Source: Thermococcus zilligii AN1
GTDB lineage: Archaea; Methanobacteriota_B; Thermococci; Thermococcales; Thermococcaceae
Assembly (NCBI RefSeq): GCF_000258515.1
Contig: NZ_AJLF01000002.1
Location: forward strand, 186,001-250,000
DNA length: 64,000 bases
Direction: 5' to 3'
Part shown: piece by piece, positions 25,691-34,876 of the stretch
How positions within the stretch are numbered: position 1 is the first letter of the stretch
Layout of the letters: the number at the start of each line of letters is the position of its first letter
The notes under the pieces: generated by a model
Told to the model about the DNA's origin: nothing
The model's database searches: none
What the model saw: the letters and a program-made list of their open reading frames with translations, nothing else
Position numbers and translations under genes: made by a program

Positions 25691-27763
25691 TCAAACCCCC
25701 TCACAGAACTGGTCAAACCGGATTACAGCCCTCAAACGGGCGGTTTCCACATCTATTATCGGAACCCTGGCCGGGGTTGGGACTATGTTCACCATCTTCT
25801 GGAACTCGGTCTGGGCCTGCCAGGTTCCGCTGTTTATGACGAAAACACCGTTGTAAATACGGTATTCCAGAACATGGACGTGGCCCGCCTGGAAGAGATC
25901 AGGAACACTCTCAATGACCAGCAGATCATCCGGATCAGGAGCAATGGGGACTTTCCCGCCAAAGGTTGGCGCCAGATGGCGGAGTTTTAGGAGGTTCACC
26001 ATTGCCTCAGCGGGCCTGTGGTGGCTCCTATTTGGGATCTCACTGACTACATCCTCTATTCCCCTACCATGGGCCACGAGGAAGTCCCTCCCGTGAAGCC
26101 TTATCACAGCGGGATTGCTTATTATAGTGGCGTTTTTAAGCCTGAAAATTGGCCTCGCGTACTCCTCATAAAAACCTGGCTGGGGAACGGCGGTTCTGGC
26201 CGCGTCGTGGTTGCCGGGCCCGATGAACATATGGATATGCTTTGGAACGTTCCGGAGGAGGTTAGCCAAAGCCTCGTACTGGTCAAAGATATCCGGTATT
26301 GCCAGCTCATCGTACTGTCCGGGATAAATACCAATGCCGTCCACAACGTCTCCGGCAATGATCATGTACTTTATCCTGCTGACGAGCTCGGCGTGGGCTT
26401 CGTTCTCGACGTCACCGTTCAACCAGTCGAGGAACTTAATGAAGGCCTTCTCACAGAACTTTTTGGAACCAACGTGGATATCACTCAAAAGAACGGCGTA
26501 GACCTTCTCTTTTAGGGGCTCGTGCTTTCCGCGGAACTTGGGGACATCGGGAAGGTAAATTTTCTCGGCAAATATCATCCCCCTGCCAGAGTACCTGCCG
26601 GTAACGGCTATAACCGAGTCGTGCATGATCTCCATTACCTTCTTGGAATCCTCATGATCCCTGTTTACGAAAACCTTAACCATGCCCGTGACGTCTTCTA
26701 TCTCCAAAACGTAGCCCTTCGAGGTTTCCTTTTTAGAGTTCACAAGCCCAACAACTGTTACCTCATCGTCGGGCTTGATATAGCTCAGCTTTCCAATGTC
26801 TATGATGCCCCCTATTTCGGGGTTCTCCCGGAAGATGCGCCTCATCTTCCGAAGGCGGGATCCGAACATTGAACGATAAGCCTCGACCAGGGGTTCTCCC
26901 TCTTTTCCAGAGGTGTTCTTAGCCCTTGGCGGGTTCAGCTTAACGTTTCTCACGTCAAAAACAACGGCATAATCCCCTTCGATCTTGGCGGCAAGGTAGT
27001 GGAAGTTCTCCCTGGGAGTTATTTGGACATCAGAGTAAACCGAGTATGACCTGGTCTCCTCCTCGGGAACCTCCTCCTCGACGTAGGCAATGGGAATTCC
27101 GTAGTCACCGTAGACGATCCTTGGACTAATATCGCCATTCCCGTTTTCACCGTTCGAATCATCAAGGTACTCGTCTTCCGGCTCAGGCTCCAGCAGGACT
27201 TCATCTTCTTCATCCGCTGACTCCGGGATTTCCACTGGAACGTCCTCGGTGATTCCACTATCTACCCCATCTTCGGGCAGGTTTTCGATGTCCTCACTTC
27301 CAGTGGAAACAAAACTCTCCCCCCCATAATTTAGGTCTTCGTAGGGCTCCAAAACTTCAGAGGATGCACCAGAAGCCCCAGATTGCGGGGGTTCTCCAGT
27401 GGAAACATAACTCCCCACCTCGCCAGGGGAGTCCTCGTTGGAAAAGGATTCTGAAGCCTGTAAAACGCCGTCTGAAGAAGATGAAGGAATATCCGCTGAT
27501 GATGTAGGCGTAAATTCCTCAGTTTCTTCCCCCACGGGAGATTCTCCGTTTTCTATCTCCCCAGCAACTCCACCGGAAACCAGGCCTTTCTCCCTGAGAA
27601 ATTCCTCTGCAAGGGTTAGGTCGATTAGGAAGGTCCCGGCAGATTTGACGAACTTGATGAGCTCCGCCAGGGTGAAGTCTTTCTTATAGTGCGGCTCGAG
27701 AAGGTAGTAAGCAGGGGGAGTTATCAGATAACCATTCTTGACTAAATCCTCAACGAGCATCAT
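25691..27763 (-). CDS. polB: DNA polymerase II (PolD) small subunit DP1 (3'-5' exonuclease)
   Basis: This 690-residue subunit holds the proofreading nuclease of PolD. After an N-terminal helical domain (residues 1-65) comes a long acidic Ser/Glu/Pro-rich linker (about 68-235), then an OB-fold and a calcineurin-like phosphoesterase domain with LLSDIHVGS (near 425), IAGDVVDG, GPGNHDAA, VAHGRG and QAGHVHV. Pyrococcal DP1 is about 613-620 residues; the extra length is in the linker, which also encodes ORB-like DNA repeats. Its ATG overlaps the cdc6 stop codon. Confidence 0.95.
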   Translation of the reverse strand: MMLVEDLVKNGYLITPPAYYLLEPHYKKDFTLAELIKFVKSAGTFLIDLTLAEEFLREKGLVSGGVAGEIENGESPVGEETEEFTPTSSADIPSSSSDGVLQASESFSNEDSPGEVGSYVSTGEPPQSGASGASSEVLEPYEDLNYGGESFVSTGSEDIENLPEDGVDSGITEDVPVEIPESADEEDEVLLEPEPEDEYLDDSNGENGNGDISPRIVYGDYGIPIAYVEEEVPEEETRSYSVYSDVQITPRENFHYLAAKIEGDYAVVFDVRNVKLNPPRAKNTSGKEGEPLVEAYRSMFGSRLRKMRRIFRENPEIGGIIDIGKLSYIKPDDEVTVVGLVNSKKETSKGYVLEIEDVTGMVKVFVNRDHEDSKKVMEIMHDSVIAVTGRYSGRGMIFAEKIYLPDVPKFRGKHEPLKEKVYAVLLSDIHVGSKKFCEKAFIKFLDWLNGDVENEAHAELVSRIKYMIIAGDVVDGIGIYPGQYDELAIPDIFDQYEALANLLRNVPKHIHMFIGPGNHDAARTAVPQPGFYEEYARPIFRLKNATIISNPAVIRLHGRDFLVAHGRGIEDVVSEIPNRSHHRPAEAMVNLLKLRHLAPTFGGKVPIAPDPDDLLVIESVPDLFQAGHVHVLEYRIYNGVFVINSGTWQAQTEFQKMVNIVPTPARVPIIDVETARLRAVIRFDQFCEGV
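27230..27404. repeat. Cluster of three ORB-like repeats inside the DP1 linker coding region
   Basis: Cores lie at 27230-27240, 27298-27308 and 27395-27404. The middle one is identical to the oriC ORB at 29519-29539 over 21 bases and is then followed by a run of C instead of G. The coded peptide at these places repeats the motif VSTG (FVSTGSED, YVSTGEPP). Confidence 0.7.
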
Positions 27764-29004
27764 ATCAGCCTCCTCTGCCGGGAGAGGTCAACCGCCAAAA
27801 GAGGCCTGAGCTGGTCTTCCCCGCTGAAGATCTTCTTCACCTTTTGGGGAACGACGTTTAGGCGGATCTCTTTCGTTCTGCCGTAGCGTCCCTTACTAAC
27901 GACCTTAGCGTTAATGATCCCGAGCATATCGAGCTCGTTTATCAGATCGCTGACGCGCCTTTGGGTGAGGGGATCCAGGTCAATGTAATCGCAGATCATC
28001 TTGTAGACCGAGTAAACGTCCCCCGTGTTCGCTGGCAAATCGCCGTTCTCATCGAGGAGAACCACGGCATAGAGGAGAACCTTGGAGTGGAGCGGGAGGG
28101 TCTTGATAACCTCTTCCATGGTATCCTGCTCTATCTTCTCCTGGGCGAGCCACACGTGCCGCTCGGTGACCTTATCAGCCCCCTCCCGCTCGGCTATCTC
28201 CCCCGCAACCCTGAGAAGATCGAGGGCACGCCTGGCATCACCGTGCTCCCTCGCCGCCAAAGCTGCACAGAGCGGAACCACGGCATCATCCAGGACACCC
28301 TCGTTAAAAGCATCCCCGGCACGTTTCATTAGGATATCGCGAAGCTGGTTGGCGTCATAGGGTGGAAAGACAACCTCCTCCTCACTGAGGCTGGAAAGAA
28401 CCCTGGCATCTAAATACTCCTTAAACTTCAGGTCGTTGGAGATTCCTATTATGCTAACCTTGGCCCGAGAAAGCTCGGTGTTAATCCTCGTGAGGGAATA
28501 CAAAATATCATCGCCGCTCTTCTTGACGAGTTTGTCTACCTCATCCAGAACGATAATAACGAAGCGCTCACGGGCGTCTATGACCTCTTTGAGCTTCGCA
28601 TAGACCTCATCGGTGGGCCAGCCGACGAGGGGGATCTCAACGCCGCTCTCAGCCTTGAAGTGGTTGACTATGTTCGCGAGGACCCTGTACTGGGTGTCCA
28701 CTATCTCGCAGTTGATGTAGATGACTTCAACTGGAACGTTGTACTTTTGAGAAATTTTCTTGAGCTCCTCGGTAACGAACTTGATGGTGACGGTTTTTCC
28801 AGTTCCGGTTTTTCCGTAGACAAAGACATTGGAGGGTGTTTCACCACGGAGAACAGGGACAAGTATGTGGGCGAGATCCTCCACCTGCTTTTTCCTGTGC
28901 GGGAGCTCCTTGGGAGTGTAGCTATGCCGGAGAACCTCTTTGTTCTTGAATATTTTTTTCGCGTGAATGTACTTCTCAAAGATCGAGCCCAGGTAGTCGT
29001 TCAT
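27760..29004 (-). CDS. cdc6: Orc1/Cdc6 replication initiator
   Basis: A 414-residue AAA+ origin-binding protein. Walker A GKTGTGKT follows NVFVYG, Walker B is VIIVLDEVDKL, sensor 1 is IIGISNDLKF and sensor 2 lies in EHGDARRALDLLR. The C-terminal winged helix (LPLHSKVLLYAVVLL...RRVSDLINELDMLGII) binds ORB repeats. ATG 29004 with GGTGAGGGCC gives the family length; an upstream ATG at 29127 does not. It lies directly beside the ORB-containing gap and is transcribed away from it, ahead of both PolD subunit genes. Confidence 0.96.
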   Translation of the reverse strand: MNDYLGSIFEKYIHAKKIFKNKEVLRHSYTPKELPHRKKQVEDLAHILVPVLRGETPSNVFVYGKTGTGKTVTIKFVTEELKKISQKYNVPVEVIYINCEIVDTQYRVLANIVNHFKAESGVEIPLVGWPTDEVYAKLKEVIDARERFVIIVLDEVDKLVKKSGDDILYSLTRINTELSRAKVSIIGISNDLKFKEYLDARVLSSLSEEEVVFPPYDANQLRDILMKRAGDAFNEGVLDDAVVPLCAALAAREHGDARRALDLLRVAGEIAEREGADKVTERHVWLAQEKIEQDTMEEVIKTLPLHSKVLLYAVVLLDENGDLPANTGDVYSVYKMICDYIDLDPLTQRRVSDLINELDMLGIINAKVVSKGRYGRTKEIRLNVVPQKVKKIFSGEDQLRPLLAVDLSRQRRLI

Positions 29005-29512
29005 GGCCCTCACCGATTCGAGCTCCCGTGGAAGTGAGACCCAATAGTTACATCCCAAATTCCTGACCACAGCGAAGGCAAATCCCCGAGTGCCATTGAG
29101 TAGCAGGATTGTCTCCACCGGAAACATTTGGCCCAGTGGAAAGCAAGGCGATATCCGTTGGGGGGTTTATATTCTTTGCTTGTCATGGAGCTGTCCAAAA
29201 GATGTACGTGGAAGATTAAAATCCGAGGGCTATTCCGCAGACGACGAGGGTAGTTTAACAAGTTCATGCCAATACACTCCGGGTTCTCCAGGAGAAAAAT
29301 CCGATTGTTTCACAGGAAACCGGGAGTGCCAAAGCACATGGATGTTCATGGTATTTTACATTTGAAAAATCTCGGAAGCACGGGGAGAGGATTTCCAATG
29401 AAAGAAGAATGGACAGATATGTACACGAAAACAAGTTCATTATGGTACATACGTGTGAAGTTTGGGAAAACAACTACGCTTAAACAAATCTCATTGTTAA
29501 ACAGACCTGTAG

Positions 29513-29539
29513 CCCCCCAGAGTTTTGTTTCCACTGGAA
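29513..29539 (-). repeat. ORB (origin recognition box), G-run to the left
   Basis: Read on the minus strand, the core TTCCAGTGGAA is followed by ACAAAACTCT and then a run of six G. This matches the Thermococcales ORB layout (dyad core plus G-string). It faces away from the ORB at 29792. Confidence 0.88.
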
Positions 29540-29791
29540 GCGGGTTTTGGCTACACCCAAAGAGATCGTTAATTTTGGTGAAAACACTCCCGTTTTCTAT
29601 GCAACTTTCCCCTTTTATCTTTTTCTATGAACATTGTCTAATGTTTGACTGAAAATGCTCTCAACAAATGAACATCTCTAAAAATTATTTAAGCTTCAGT
29701 TGAACTTGACTGTGGTTTCTATACATAAAATCAGAGCTAAAGTTCCTGTATCTTTGTAAATCCCCTCTGACCCGTCCTTTTTCCGAATCCT

Positions 29792-29820
29792 GGTTCCAGT
29801 GGAAATGAAACTCTGGGGGG
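29792..29820 (+). repeat. ORB (origin recognition box), G-run to the right
   Basis: The core TTCCAGTGGAA (29794-29804) is followed by ATGAAACTCT and six G. It is the inverted partner of the ORB at 29513-29539, with an A+T-rich segment of about 250 bp between. Confidence 0.88.
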
Positions 29821-29852
29821 TCTTTCAGATGTTCATCGAAAAAGACCTACGT

Positions 29853-29863
29853 TTCCACTGGAA
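29853..29863. repeat. Mini-ORB core
   Basis: TTCCACTGGAA followed by AAACTC but no G-run. It lies about 70 bp before the K+ channel start and could influence that promoter as well as the origin. Confidence 0.65.
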
Positions 29864-29934
29864 AAACTCGATCTTCCGTGTACTCTAAAGTTCTTCAGTG
29901 AAATTTTTAAATCTGAACGCCGGTAGTATCAAGC

Positions 29935-30912
29935 ATGATTCCGGTGATTCTGGTTAAGCGACTCCTCAAGCTTCACGTTAAATTGAGCAAAAACCGAGTT
30001 ATTATCATAGCGGGTGCAGTTGTTGTCTTTGCCCTCCTGTTCTCTGCTCTGTTCATGGTTTTTGAGGGCGTCGATTTTTTCACGGCCCTCTACTGGGCAG
30101 TCATAACGATGGCCACCATCGGTTATGGTGACGTGACTCCCAAAACAGTCTCCGGCCGTGTCGTGGCGATGGCCGCTGCGGTTGTTGGGATCTCAACTTT
30201 CACCGCCCTTATATCGGTGCTGGCTGAGTTCTTTGTTTCATCGTCTCTGAGGAGGATGATGGGGATGCATAGGGTGAAGTATTCAGAGCATTATGTTGTC
30301 ATCGGAGAGGGGAGTACTGTTCCGAGCTGTGTCCAGGAGCTGCTCCTGGCCATAAGCAGGGGTGAAGCCAGGCCCGGGGAGATAGTGGTGGTTTTTCCAA
30401 AGGAAGAAGAAAAGAAAAAGGTGAAACTTCCTGAGGAGGTAGAAGTCCTGGTCGGGGATCCCACCAGCGAGGACACCCTTAGAAGGGCCGGGGTTGAAAG
30501 GGCTTCCAACGTTATATTAGCCCTCGAGGATGATTCAAAGGCCGTCTTCACGACCCTGATGATAAAGAGGATGTCCATGGCGAGGGTTTTAGTCGAGGCC
30601 CTCAGGGAGGAGAGCATAACTCTCCTAAAACAAGCCGGTGCAGAGCAGGTAATCCCGAGTAGAAACTTCGCAGGGAGGCTCCTGGCGAGTTCAGTGTTTG
30701 AGCCGGAGGTGGTGGATGTTATAGCCGACATAACAACTGCCACTGGAGGTTACGATGTTTCTGTTATCATCGATGAGAAGGCATGGGGCAGGCCGTATCT
30801 GGATGTTTTGAGGGACCTCAGAGGAAGGGGGTATACACTCCTGGGCTATTACCTTGAACGGCCAGTTCTTGATCCTGATTTGGACAAACCGATTCCCGGG
30901 GGGCCAAGCTAA
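29935..30912 (+). CDS. Two-segment potassium channel with RCK (TrkA-N) regulatory domain
   Basis: The 325-residue protein has two membrane helices (about residues 23-42 and 70-95) around a pore loop with the K+ selectivity filter TIGYGDVTP. The cytoplasmic part has a Rossmann RCK domain (HYVVIGEGS...[27 protein letters not shown]) and a short TrkA-C-like end. It resembles MthK/Kch-type channels gated by ligand. The start is near the oriC edge; no strong ribosome site is visible. In many genomes an internal start makes free RCK rings; that is not evident here. Confidence 0.9.
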   Translation: MIPVILVKRLLKLHVKLSKNRVIIIAGAVVVFALLFSALFMVFEGVDFFTALYWAVITMATIGYGDVTPKTVSGRVVAMAAAVVGISTFTALISVLAEFFVSSSLRRMMGMHRVKYSEHYVVIGEGSTVPSCVQELLLAISRGEARPGEIVVVFPKEEEKKKVKLPEEVEVLVGDPTSEDTLRRAGVERASNVILALEDDSKAVFTTLMIKRMSMARVLVEALREESITLLKQAGAEQVIPSRNFAGRLLASSVFEPEVVDVIADITTATGGYDVSVIIDEKAWGRPYLDVLRDLRGRGYTLLGYYLERPVLDPDLDKPIPGGPS

Positions 30913-30983
30913 TCGTTGTGAAGCCTGCTGGAAAGTAATTGGGCTTTATCGGGATTTTTCTTCCTTTTCCCTTCCTCTGAGAA

Positions 30984-30993
30984 AAGTATATAA
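30984..30993 (+). promoter_or_regulatory. radA promoter (TATA box)
   Basis: AAGTATATAA at 30984-30993 in the 127-bp gap after the channel gene. Expected initiation near 31012 gives a leader of about 28 bases before the GGTGAT site and ATG 31040. Confidence 0.65.
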
Positions 30994-31039
30994 CTCTCCA
31001 AATTTACCCCCTCCAGGGTACGGGTTAGCGGTGATGGTC

Positions 31040-33544
31040 ATGGCCCGAAAGAAGAGCGATGAAATTAAAGAGCTTGAGGAGTTTGAAGAGTTTGAGGTAG
31101 ATGAGGAAGAGGAACCTGAGGAAGAGACTTCAAAGTCACCCGGGAAGATTACCACGCTGGAAGACCTTCCTGGAGTCGGCCCTGCCACGGCTGAGAAGCT
31201 CAGGGAGGCAGGTTACGATACCATCGAGGCCATAGCAGTTGCCTCTCCTCTTGAGCTTAAGGAGATAGCGGGAATAAGCGAGGGTGCCGCCCTGAAGATT
31301 ATCCAGGCCGCGAGGGAAGCGGCCAACATAGGGACCTTCATGCGCGCCGACGAGTACCTGCAGAAGAGGACAACAATCGGCAGGATTTCCACTGGAAGCA
31401 AAGCCCTTGACAAGCTCCTCGGCGGTGGAATAGAAACACAGGCGGTGACGGAAGTATTCGGTGAGTTCGGTAGCGGAAAGTGCTTTGCCAGGGACACCAG
31501 GATTTACTACGAGAACGACACCCTTGTGCACTTTGAGACGATAGAGGACATGTACCTGAAGTACGCTTCCGTGTCAGGGGAGCTTCCCTTTGACAACGGT
31601 TACGCAGTTCCACTGGAAACTGTCTCAGTCTACACCCTTGATCCTGATTCCGGAGAAATCAGGCGGACAAAGGCGGCCTACATCTACCGTGAAAGGGTTG
31701 AAAAGCTGGCAGAGATAAAGCTCTCAACGGGCCAGACCCTTAGGGTGACTCTTCCTCACCCCGTTCTGGTGTTCAGGGATGGGCTCCAGTGGGTCCCGGC
31801 GAGGGAAATAAAGCCGGGGGACATTGTTGTCGGCGTGAGGAGCGTTTCAGCGAACTCCAGTGGGATTGATCCAGAGAGGGCCTACTTCCTCGGGCTCTTC
31901 GTAGCTGAGGGAACTTCCAACCCGCTCTCGATAACTATTGCCTCCGAGGAGCTGAAGGACTTGATAGTTAGCTTCATCGAAAAGAACGACGGCTATACTC
32001 CAACCGTTGAGGTAAGGCGGGGCCTCTACAGGATACTCCTCCGGAAAAAGACTGCCGAATGGCTCGGCAAACTGGGGGTTTCAAATGCTTCCACAAAGGC
32101 CGTCCCCGATGAGATACTGAACGCGGACGAAGATTCAATTGCGGCTTTCTTGGCAGGCTACATAGACGGCGATGGCTACGCCACCGGCTCGATAGTGGAA
32201 ATGACCACGAAGAGCCGGAAACTCGCCGACGGCTTGGTGTTCCTCTTCAAGAGGCTTGGAACGGCCGTAAAGCTCTCCGAAAAGAAGATCGGTGACGAGG
32301 TTTACTACAGGCTTTACATAACCGGCGAGGACAGAAAGGCCATTGAAAGGGTTTTAGAGGGGGCGCGCCTCAAGTCACGGGAAATGAAAGAAGGCGGTAT
32401 CGGCAGGTATCCTCCGGCCCTCGGCAGGTTCCTTGGAAGGCTCTACTCCGAGTTCCGCCTCCCGAAGAGGGACGATGAGACGGCTTACCACATCCTAACC
32501 CGGAAGAAGGACGTCTGGTTCACCGAGAAGACTCTCTCCCGCATTGAGGAGTATTTCAAAGATGCCCTTGAGCGGCTCGATGGGGCGGAAAAGGCAATCC
32601 TGGCTGGAGAAAAGCCCGATCTTCCCTTCGCCTGGACAGCTCTCCTCAAGTACGGGTTCACCGAGAGACAGGTCTCCAACTACCGCACGAGGGGCCTTCC
32701 AAAGAGGCCTGAGCTGAGGGAAAAGGTGGCCTCTGCGCTCATTCAGGAAATCGGGAGGCTGAGGGAGGTCGCCAATCTTGCGCTTGAGACCATAGCTCTC
32801 GTTAGAAAGCTTGAGTTCCACGAGGTCTCTTCGGTTGAGGTCATCGACTACAACGACTGGGTCTATGACCTCGTCATCCCGGAGACCCACAACTTCATAG
32901 CTCCCAACGGCCTCGTTCTCCACAACACCCAGCTCGCCCACACCTTAGCTGTCATAGTCCAGAAGCCACCGGAGGAGGGCGGCCTGAACGGCTCCGTGGT
33001 CTGGATTGACACGGAGAACACTTTCAGGCCCGAGAGGATAAGGCAGATCGCCGAGAACCGCGGTCTCAACCCGGACGAAGTCCTCAAGAACATTTACGTG
33101 GCAAGGGCCTTCAACAGCAACCACCAGATGCTCCTGGTTGAAAAAGCCGAGGAGATTATCAAGGAGAAAGCCGAGACGGACAGGCCCGTAAAGCTCCTGG
33201 TGGTTGACTCCCTCATGGCCCACTTCAGGAGCGAGTACGTCGGCAGGGGAACGCTCGCAGAGAGGCAGCAGAAGCTGGCCAAGCACCTCGCTGACCTCCA
33301 CCGCCTCGCTAACCTCTACGACATAGCGGTCTTCGTCACCAACCAGGTCCAGGCAAAGCCCGATGCCTTCTTCGGCGATCCGACGAAGCCCGTAGGTGGC
33401 CACATCCTGGCCCACAGCGCCACGCTCAGGATATACCTCCGGAAGGGTAAAGCTGGGAAGAGGGTTGCCCGCCTGATAGACAGTCCGCACCTGCCCGAGG
33501 GCGAGGCGGTATTCACGGTAACCGAGAAGGGCGTTGAGGACTGA
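31040..33544 (+). CDS. radA: DNA repair and recombination protein RadA, intein-containing
   Basis: The archaeal Rad51 recombinase: 834 codons, of which 482 are an intein, leaving 352 residues. It has an acidic N-terminal tail, a helix-hairpin-helix domain ([17 protein letters not shown]), the RadA linker strand and Walker A GEFGSGK-T, interrupted by the intein after Lys147. Walker B is [12 protein letters not shown], and there is an L2 loop region with [16 protein letters not shown] four bases before ATG 31040 sets the start. It ends with a T-rich stretch (33545-33566), a likely terminator. Confidence 0.96.
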   Translation: MARKKSDEIKELEEFEEFEVDEEEEPEEETSKSPGKITTLEDLPGVGPATAEKLREAGYDTIEAIAVASPLELKEIAGISEGAALKIIQAAREAANIGTFMRADEYLQKRTTIGRISTGSKALDKLLGGGIETQAVTEVFGEFGSGKCFARDTRIYYENDTLVHFETIEDMYLKYASVSGELPFDNGYAVPLETVSVYTLDPDSGEIRRTKAAYIYRERVEKLAEIKLSTGQTLRVTLPHPVLVFRDGLQWVPAREIKPGDIVVGVRSVSANSSGIDPERAYFLGLFVAEGTSNPLSITIASEELKDLIVSFIEKNDGYTPTVEVRRGLYRILLRKKTAEWLGKLGVSNASTKAVPDEILNADEDSIAAFLAGYIDGDGYATGSIVEMTTKSRKLADGLVFLFKRLGTAVKLSEKKIGDEVYYRLYITGEDRKAIERVLEGARLKSREMKEGGIGRYPPALGRFLGRLYSEFRLPKRDDETAYHILTRKKDVWFTEKTLSRIEEYFKDALERLDGAEKAILAGEKPDLPFAWTALLKYGFTERQVSNYRTRGLPKRPELREKVASALIQEIGRLREVANLALETIALVRKLEFHEVSSVEVIDYNDWVYDLVIPETHNFIAPNGLVLHNTQLAHTLAVIVQKPPEEGGLNGSVVWIDTENTFRPERIRQIAENRGLNPDEVLKNIYVARAFNSNHQMLLVEKAEEIIKEKAETDRPVKLLVVDSLMAHFRSEYVGRGTLAERQQKLAKHLADLHRLANLYDIAVFVTNQVQAKPDAFFGDPTKPVGGHILAHSATLRIYLRKGKAGKRVARLIDSPHLPEGEAVFTVTEKGVED
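31387..31397. repeat. ORB core inside radA (extein)
   Basis: TTCCACTGGAA encodes part of the conserved RISTGSKAL segment of RadA. One of several cores near the origin; a second lies at 31608-31618 within the intein coding part. Confidence 0.5.
31481..32926 (+). mobile_element. RadA intein with LAGLIDADG homing endonuclease
   Basis: Inserted in the Walker A motif between GSGK and TQLAH. It starts [10 protein letters not shown], has block [10 protein letters not shown], endonuclease motifs [10 protein letters not shown] and [10 protein letters not shown] and ends [11 protein letters not shown] before Thr+1. This is the usual insertion point of RadA inteins in Pyrococcus and Thermococcus. Both the penultimate His and final Asn are present, so splicing should be standard. 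Confidence 0.94.
31608..31618. repeat. ORB core inside the RadA intein
   Basis: TTCCACTGGAA encoding VPLET. No G-run follows. Confidence 0.5.
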
Positions 33545-33711
33545 TTTTTTCTTCTTTCTTCTGTTTGGGTGTTCTGTTTTATTCCTCGTTAGAGTATGCT
33601 TTTGTGCTCTCTTGGTTTACATAACCTTTTTTGTTCTGTTCTTGTCGTTTTAATATGCTCGGAAAAATTAAAACCCTATTGAAAAATGTTGGTCAATCCA
33701 ACTAATAAGAG

Positions 33712-33725
33712 AAAAGTTTATATAG
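33712..33725 (+). promoter_or_regulatory. Promoter of the first Cys-rich precursor gene
   Basis: AAAAGTTTATATAG at 33712-33725 is a strong TATA box. Initiation would be near 33747, just before GGTGGGGTGTTGGTC and ATG 33769. The rest of the gap 33545-33711 is T-rich with no gene. Confidence 0.6.
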
Positions 33726-33768
33726 CTCCGTATATTGCTACTGGTGACTGCCTGGTGGGGTGTTGGTC

Positions 33769-34848
33769 ATGGACTGGAGGAAGTCTGCTCTTAGCCTTTT
33801 CCTTGTTGTCATGCTGTTGAGTCTGCAGTTGATTGCGGCTCCCTAGGCCATGGCGATGGGTGTGAATAACTCCAGCGTGACCTTCCGCAGGGCGGTAGTT
33901 GCGTGGTACGATGAGAAGGGTAAGCTCGAGATGAACGTCACCTGGGTAAATGAAACGTTGAACCTCACTGGTTTAGCGAATTCCCCATGCGCCTGTCTGA
34001 ATGCCAGTTCTTGTGGGGCCCTTAATGAGAGTAACCACTATAATGTCTCAATAGTCACGCTGTACAACATGACGAAGAAGCATGAACAGCTGCTGTTTAT
34101 CAGGGTTACTGCTTATAATGCCACTTTTAACTACACCATGTACAACCTTGTTTATAGGGCCGAGAGGAGCCAGTATAATTTCACACTAATCACGAAAATC
34201 TTGGCGGATCCCGAAACTGGAAAGTACTGGGCTTTTGTAACTGGGATGAACATAGCTCCGGATGATACAGACAGGGCAGTTCCTGTTGGGGACACCGTGC
34301 TGGTGCTTGGCAATCTTACGCTATCGGATTACTACTGGACTCTTAGCAAGGTTCTCATGGGGCTTGGAAAGCACGATGTGACGAAGTGGATCTGGGACAG
34401 GAGTGCCCAAGAGCTGAGGCACCTATCTCACTTAGTTAAGCTGGAGCTATCAGAGTACAATGAGGAAGCAAAGTTGGGGTACACTATAGTCATCGATGAT
34501 TACTCAGCGTGTGTCCACGTCTGTGACTTATCATGTACTGGACTTTTTACCCTTGCCTGTATAGCTGCAGCAGGGAGTAGTGGAGGAATACTCTCGTTTA
34601 TATGCTTCGCGGGAAGCTTTATATGCTCTGGTCTTTGTGGCTATATGTGTGGACAAGGCATTAGCAGTATATTAGCGGGGGGATCTTGCTCTACCGCGTG
34701 CTCTATTGGGCTAAAAAAAGCTTGTGCAAGTAGATGTGGAATATTGGGGAGTGTCTGCGCAGATGCCTGTGGGGCGGTTTTGGCCCCTATATTTTGTCCT
34801 CAATTCTGTGATGCTCTACCTTACATCATTAAGGCTTTATTTTCGTGA
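33769..34848 (+). pseudogene. Cys-rich archaeocin-like precursor with an amber codon in the signal peptide
   Basis: The frame starts at ATG 33769 (RBS GGTGGGG) with a signal peptide MDWRKSALSLFLVVMLLSLQ, then TAG at 33844-33846 (AAP-stop-AMAMG), and continues open to 34848. The middle part (about 200 residues) is rich in N-x-S/T sites. The last 110 residues hold 16 cysteines in Gly/Ala/Ser-rich hydrophobic sequence (CVHVCDLSC..., CSGLCGYMCGQG, CSTACSIGLKKACASRC). This layout, secreted N-terminal domain plus Cys-rich C-terminal peptide, resembles halocin C8 precursors. A likely CAG-to-TAG change would explain the stop. Restart at ATG 33850 would lose the signal peptide. Confidence 0.6.
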
Positions 34849-34876
34849 TATTGAATAAATAATGGGGGGATTTAAA

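Larger units (their letters stand above)
29005..29934. other. oriC: Replication origin region (oriC)
   Basis: This 930-bp gap beside cdc6 contains two full ORB repeats in opposite orientation (29513-29539 and 29792-29820), a third core site (29853-29863) and degenerate copies near 29111, 29131 and 29307. The stretch between the two full ORBs is A+T-rich (for example AAAAATTATTTAAGC near 29680-29695) and would serve as the unwinding element. No gene is visible; short open frames inside lack ribosome sites. Confidence 0.88.

Noticed and set aside
29005-29934. Short frames in the origin gap as small proteins
   Set aside because: They lack ribosome sites and overlap ORB repeats; the region is better explained as oriC.
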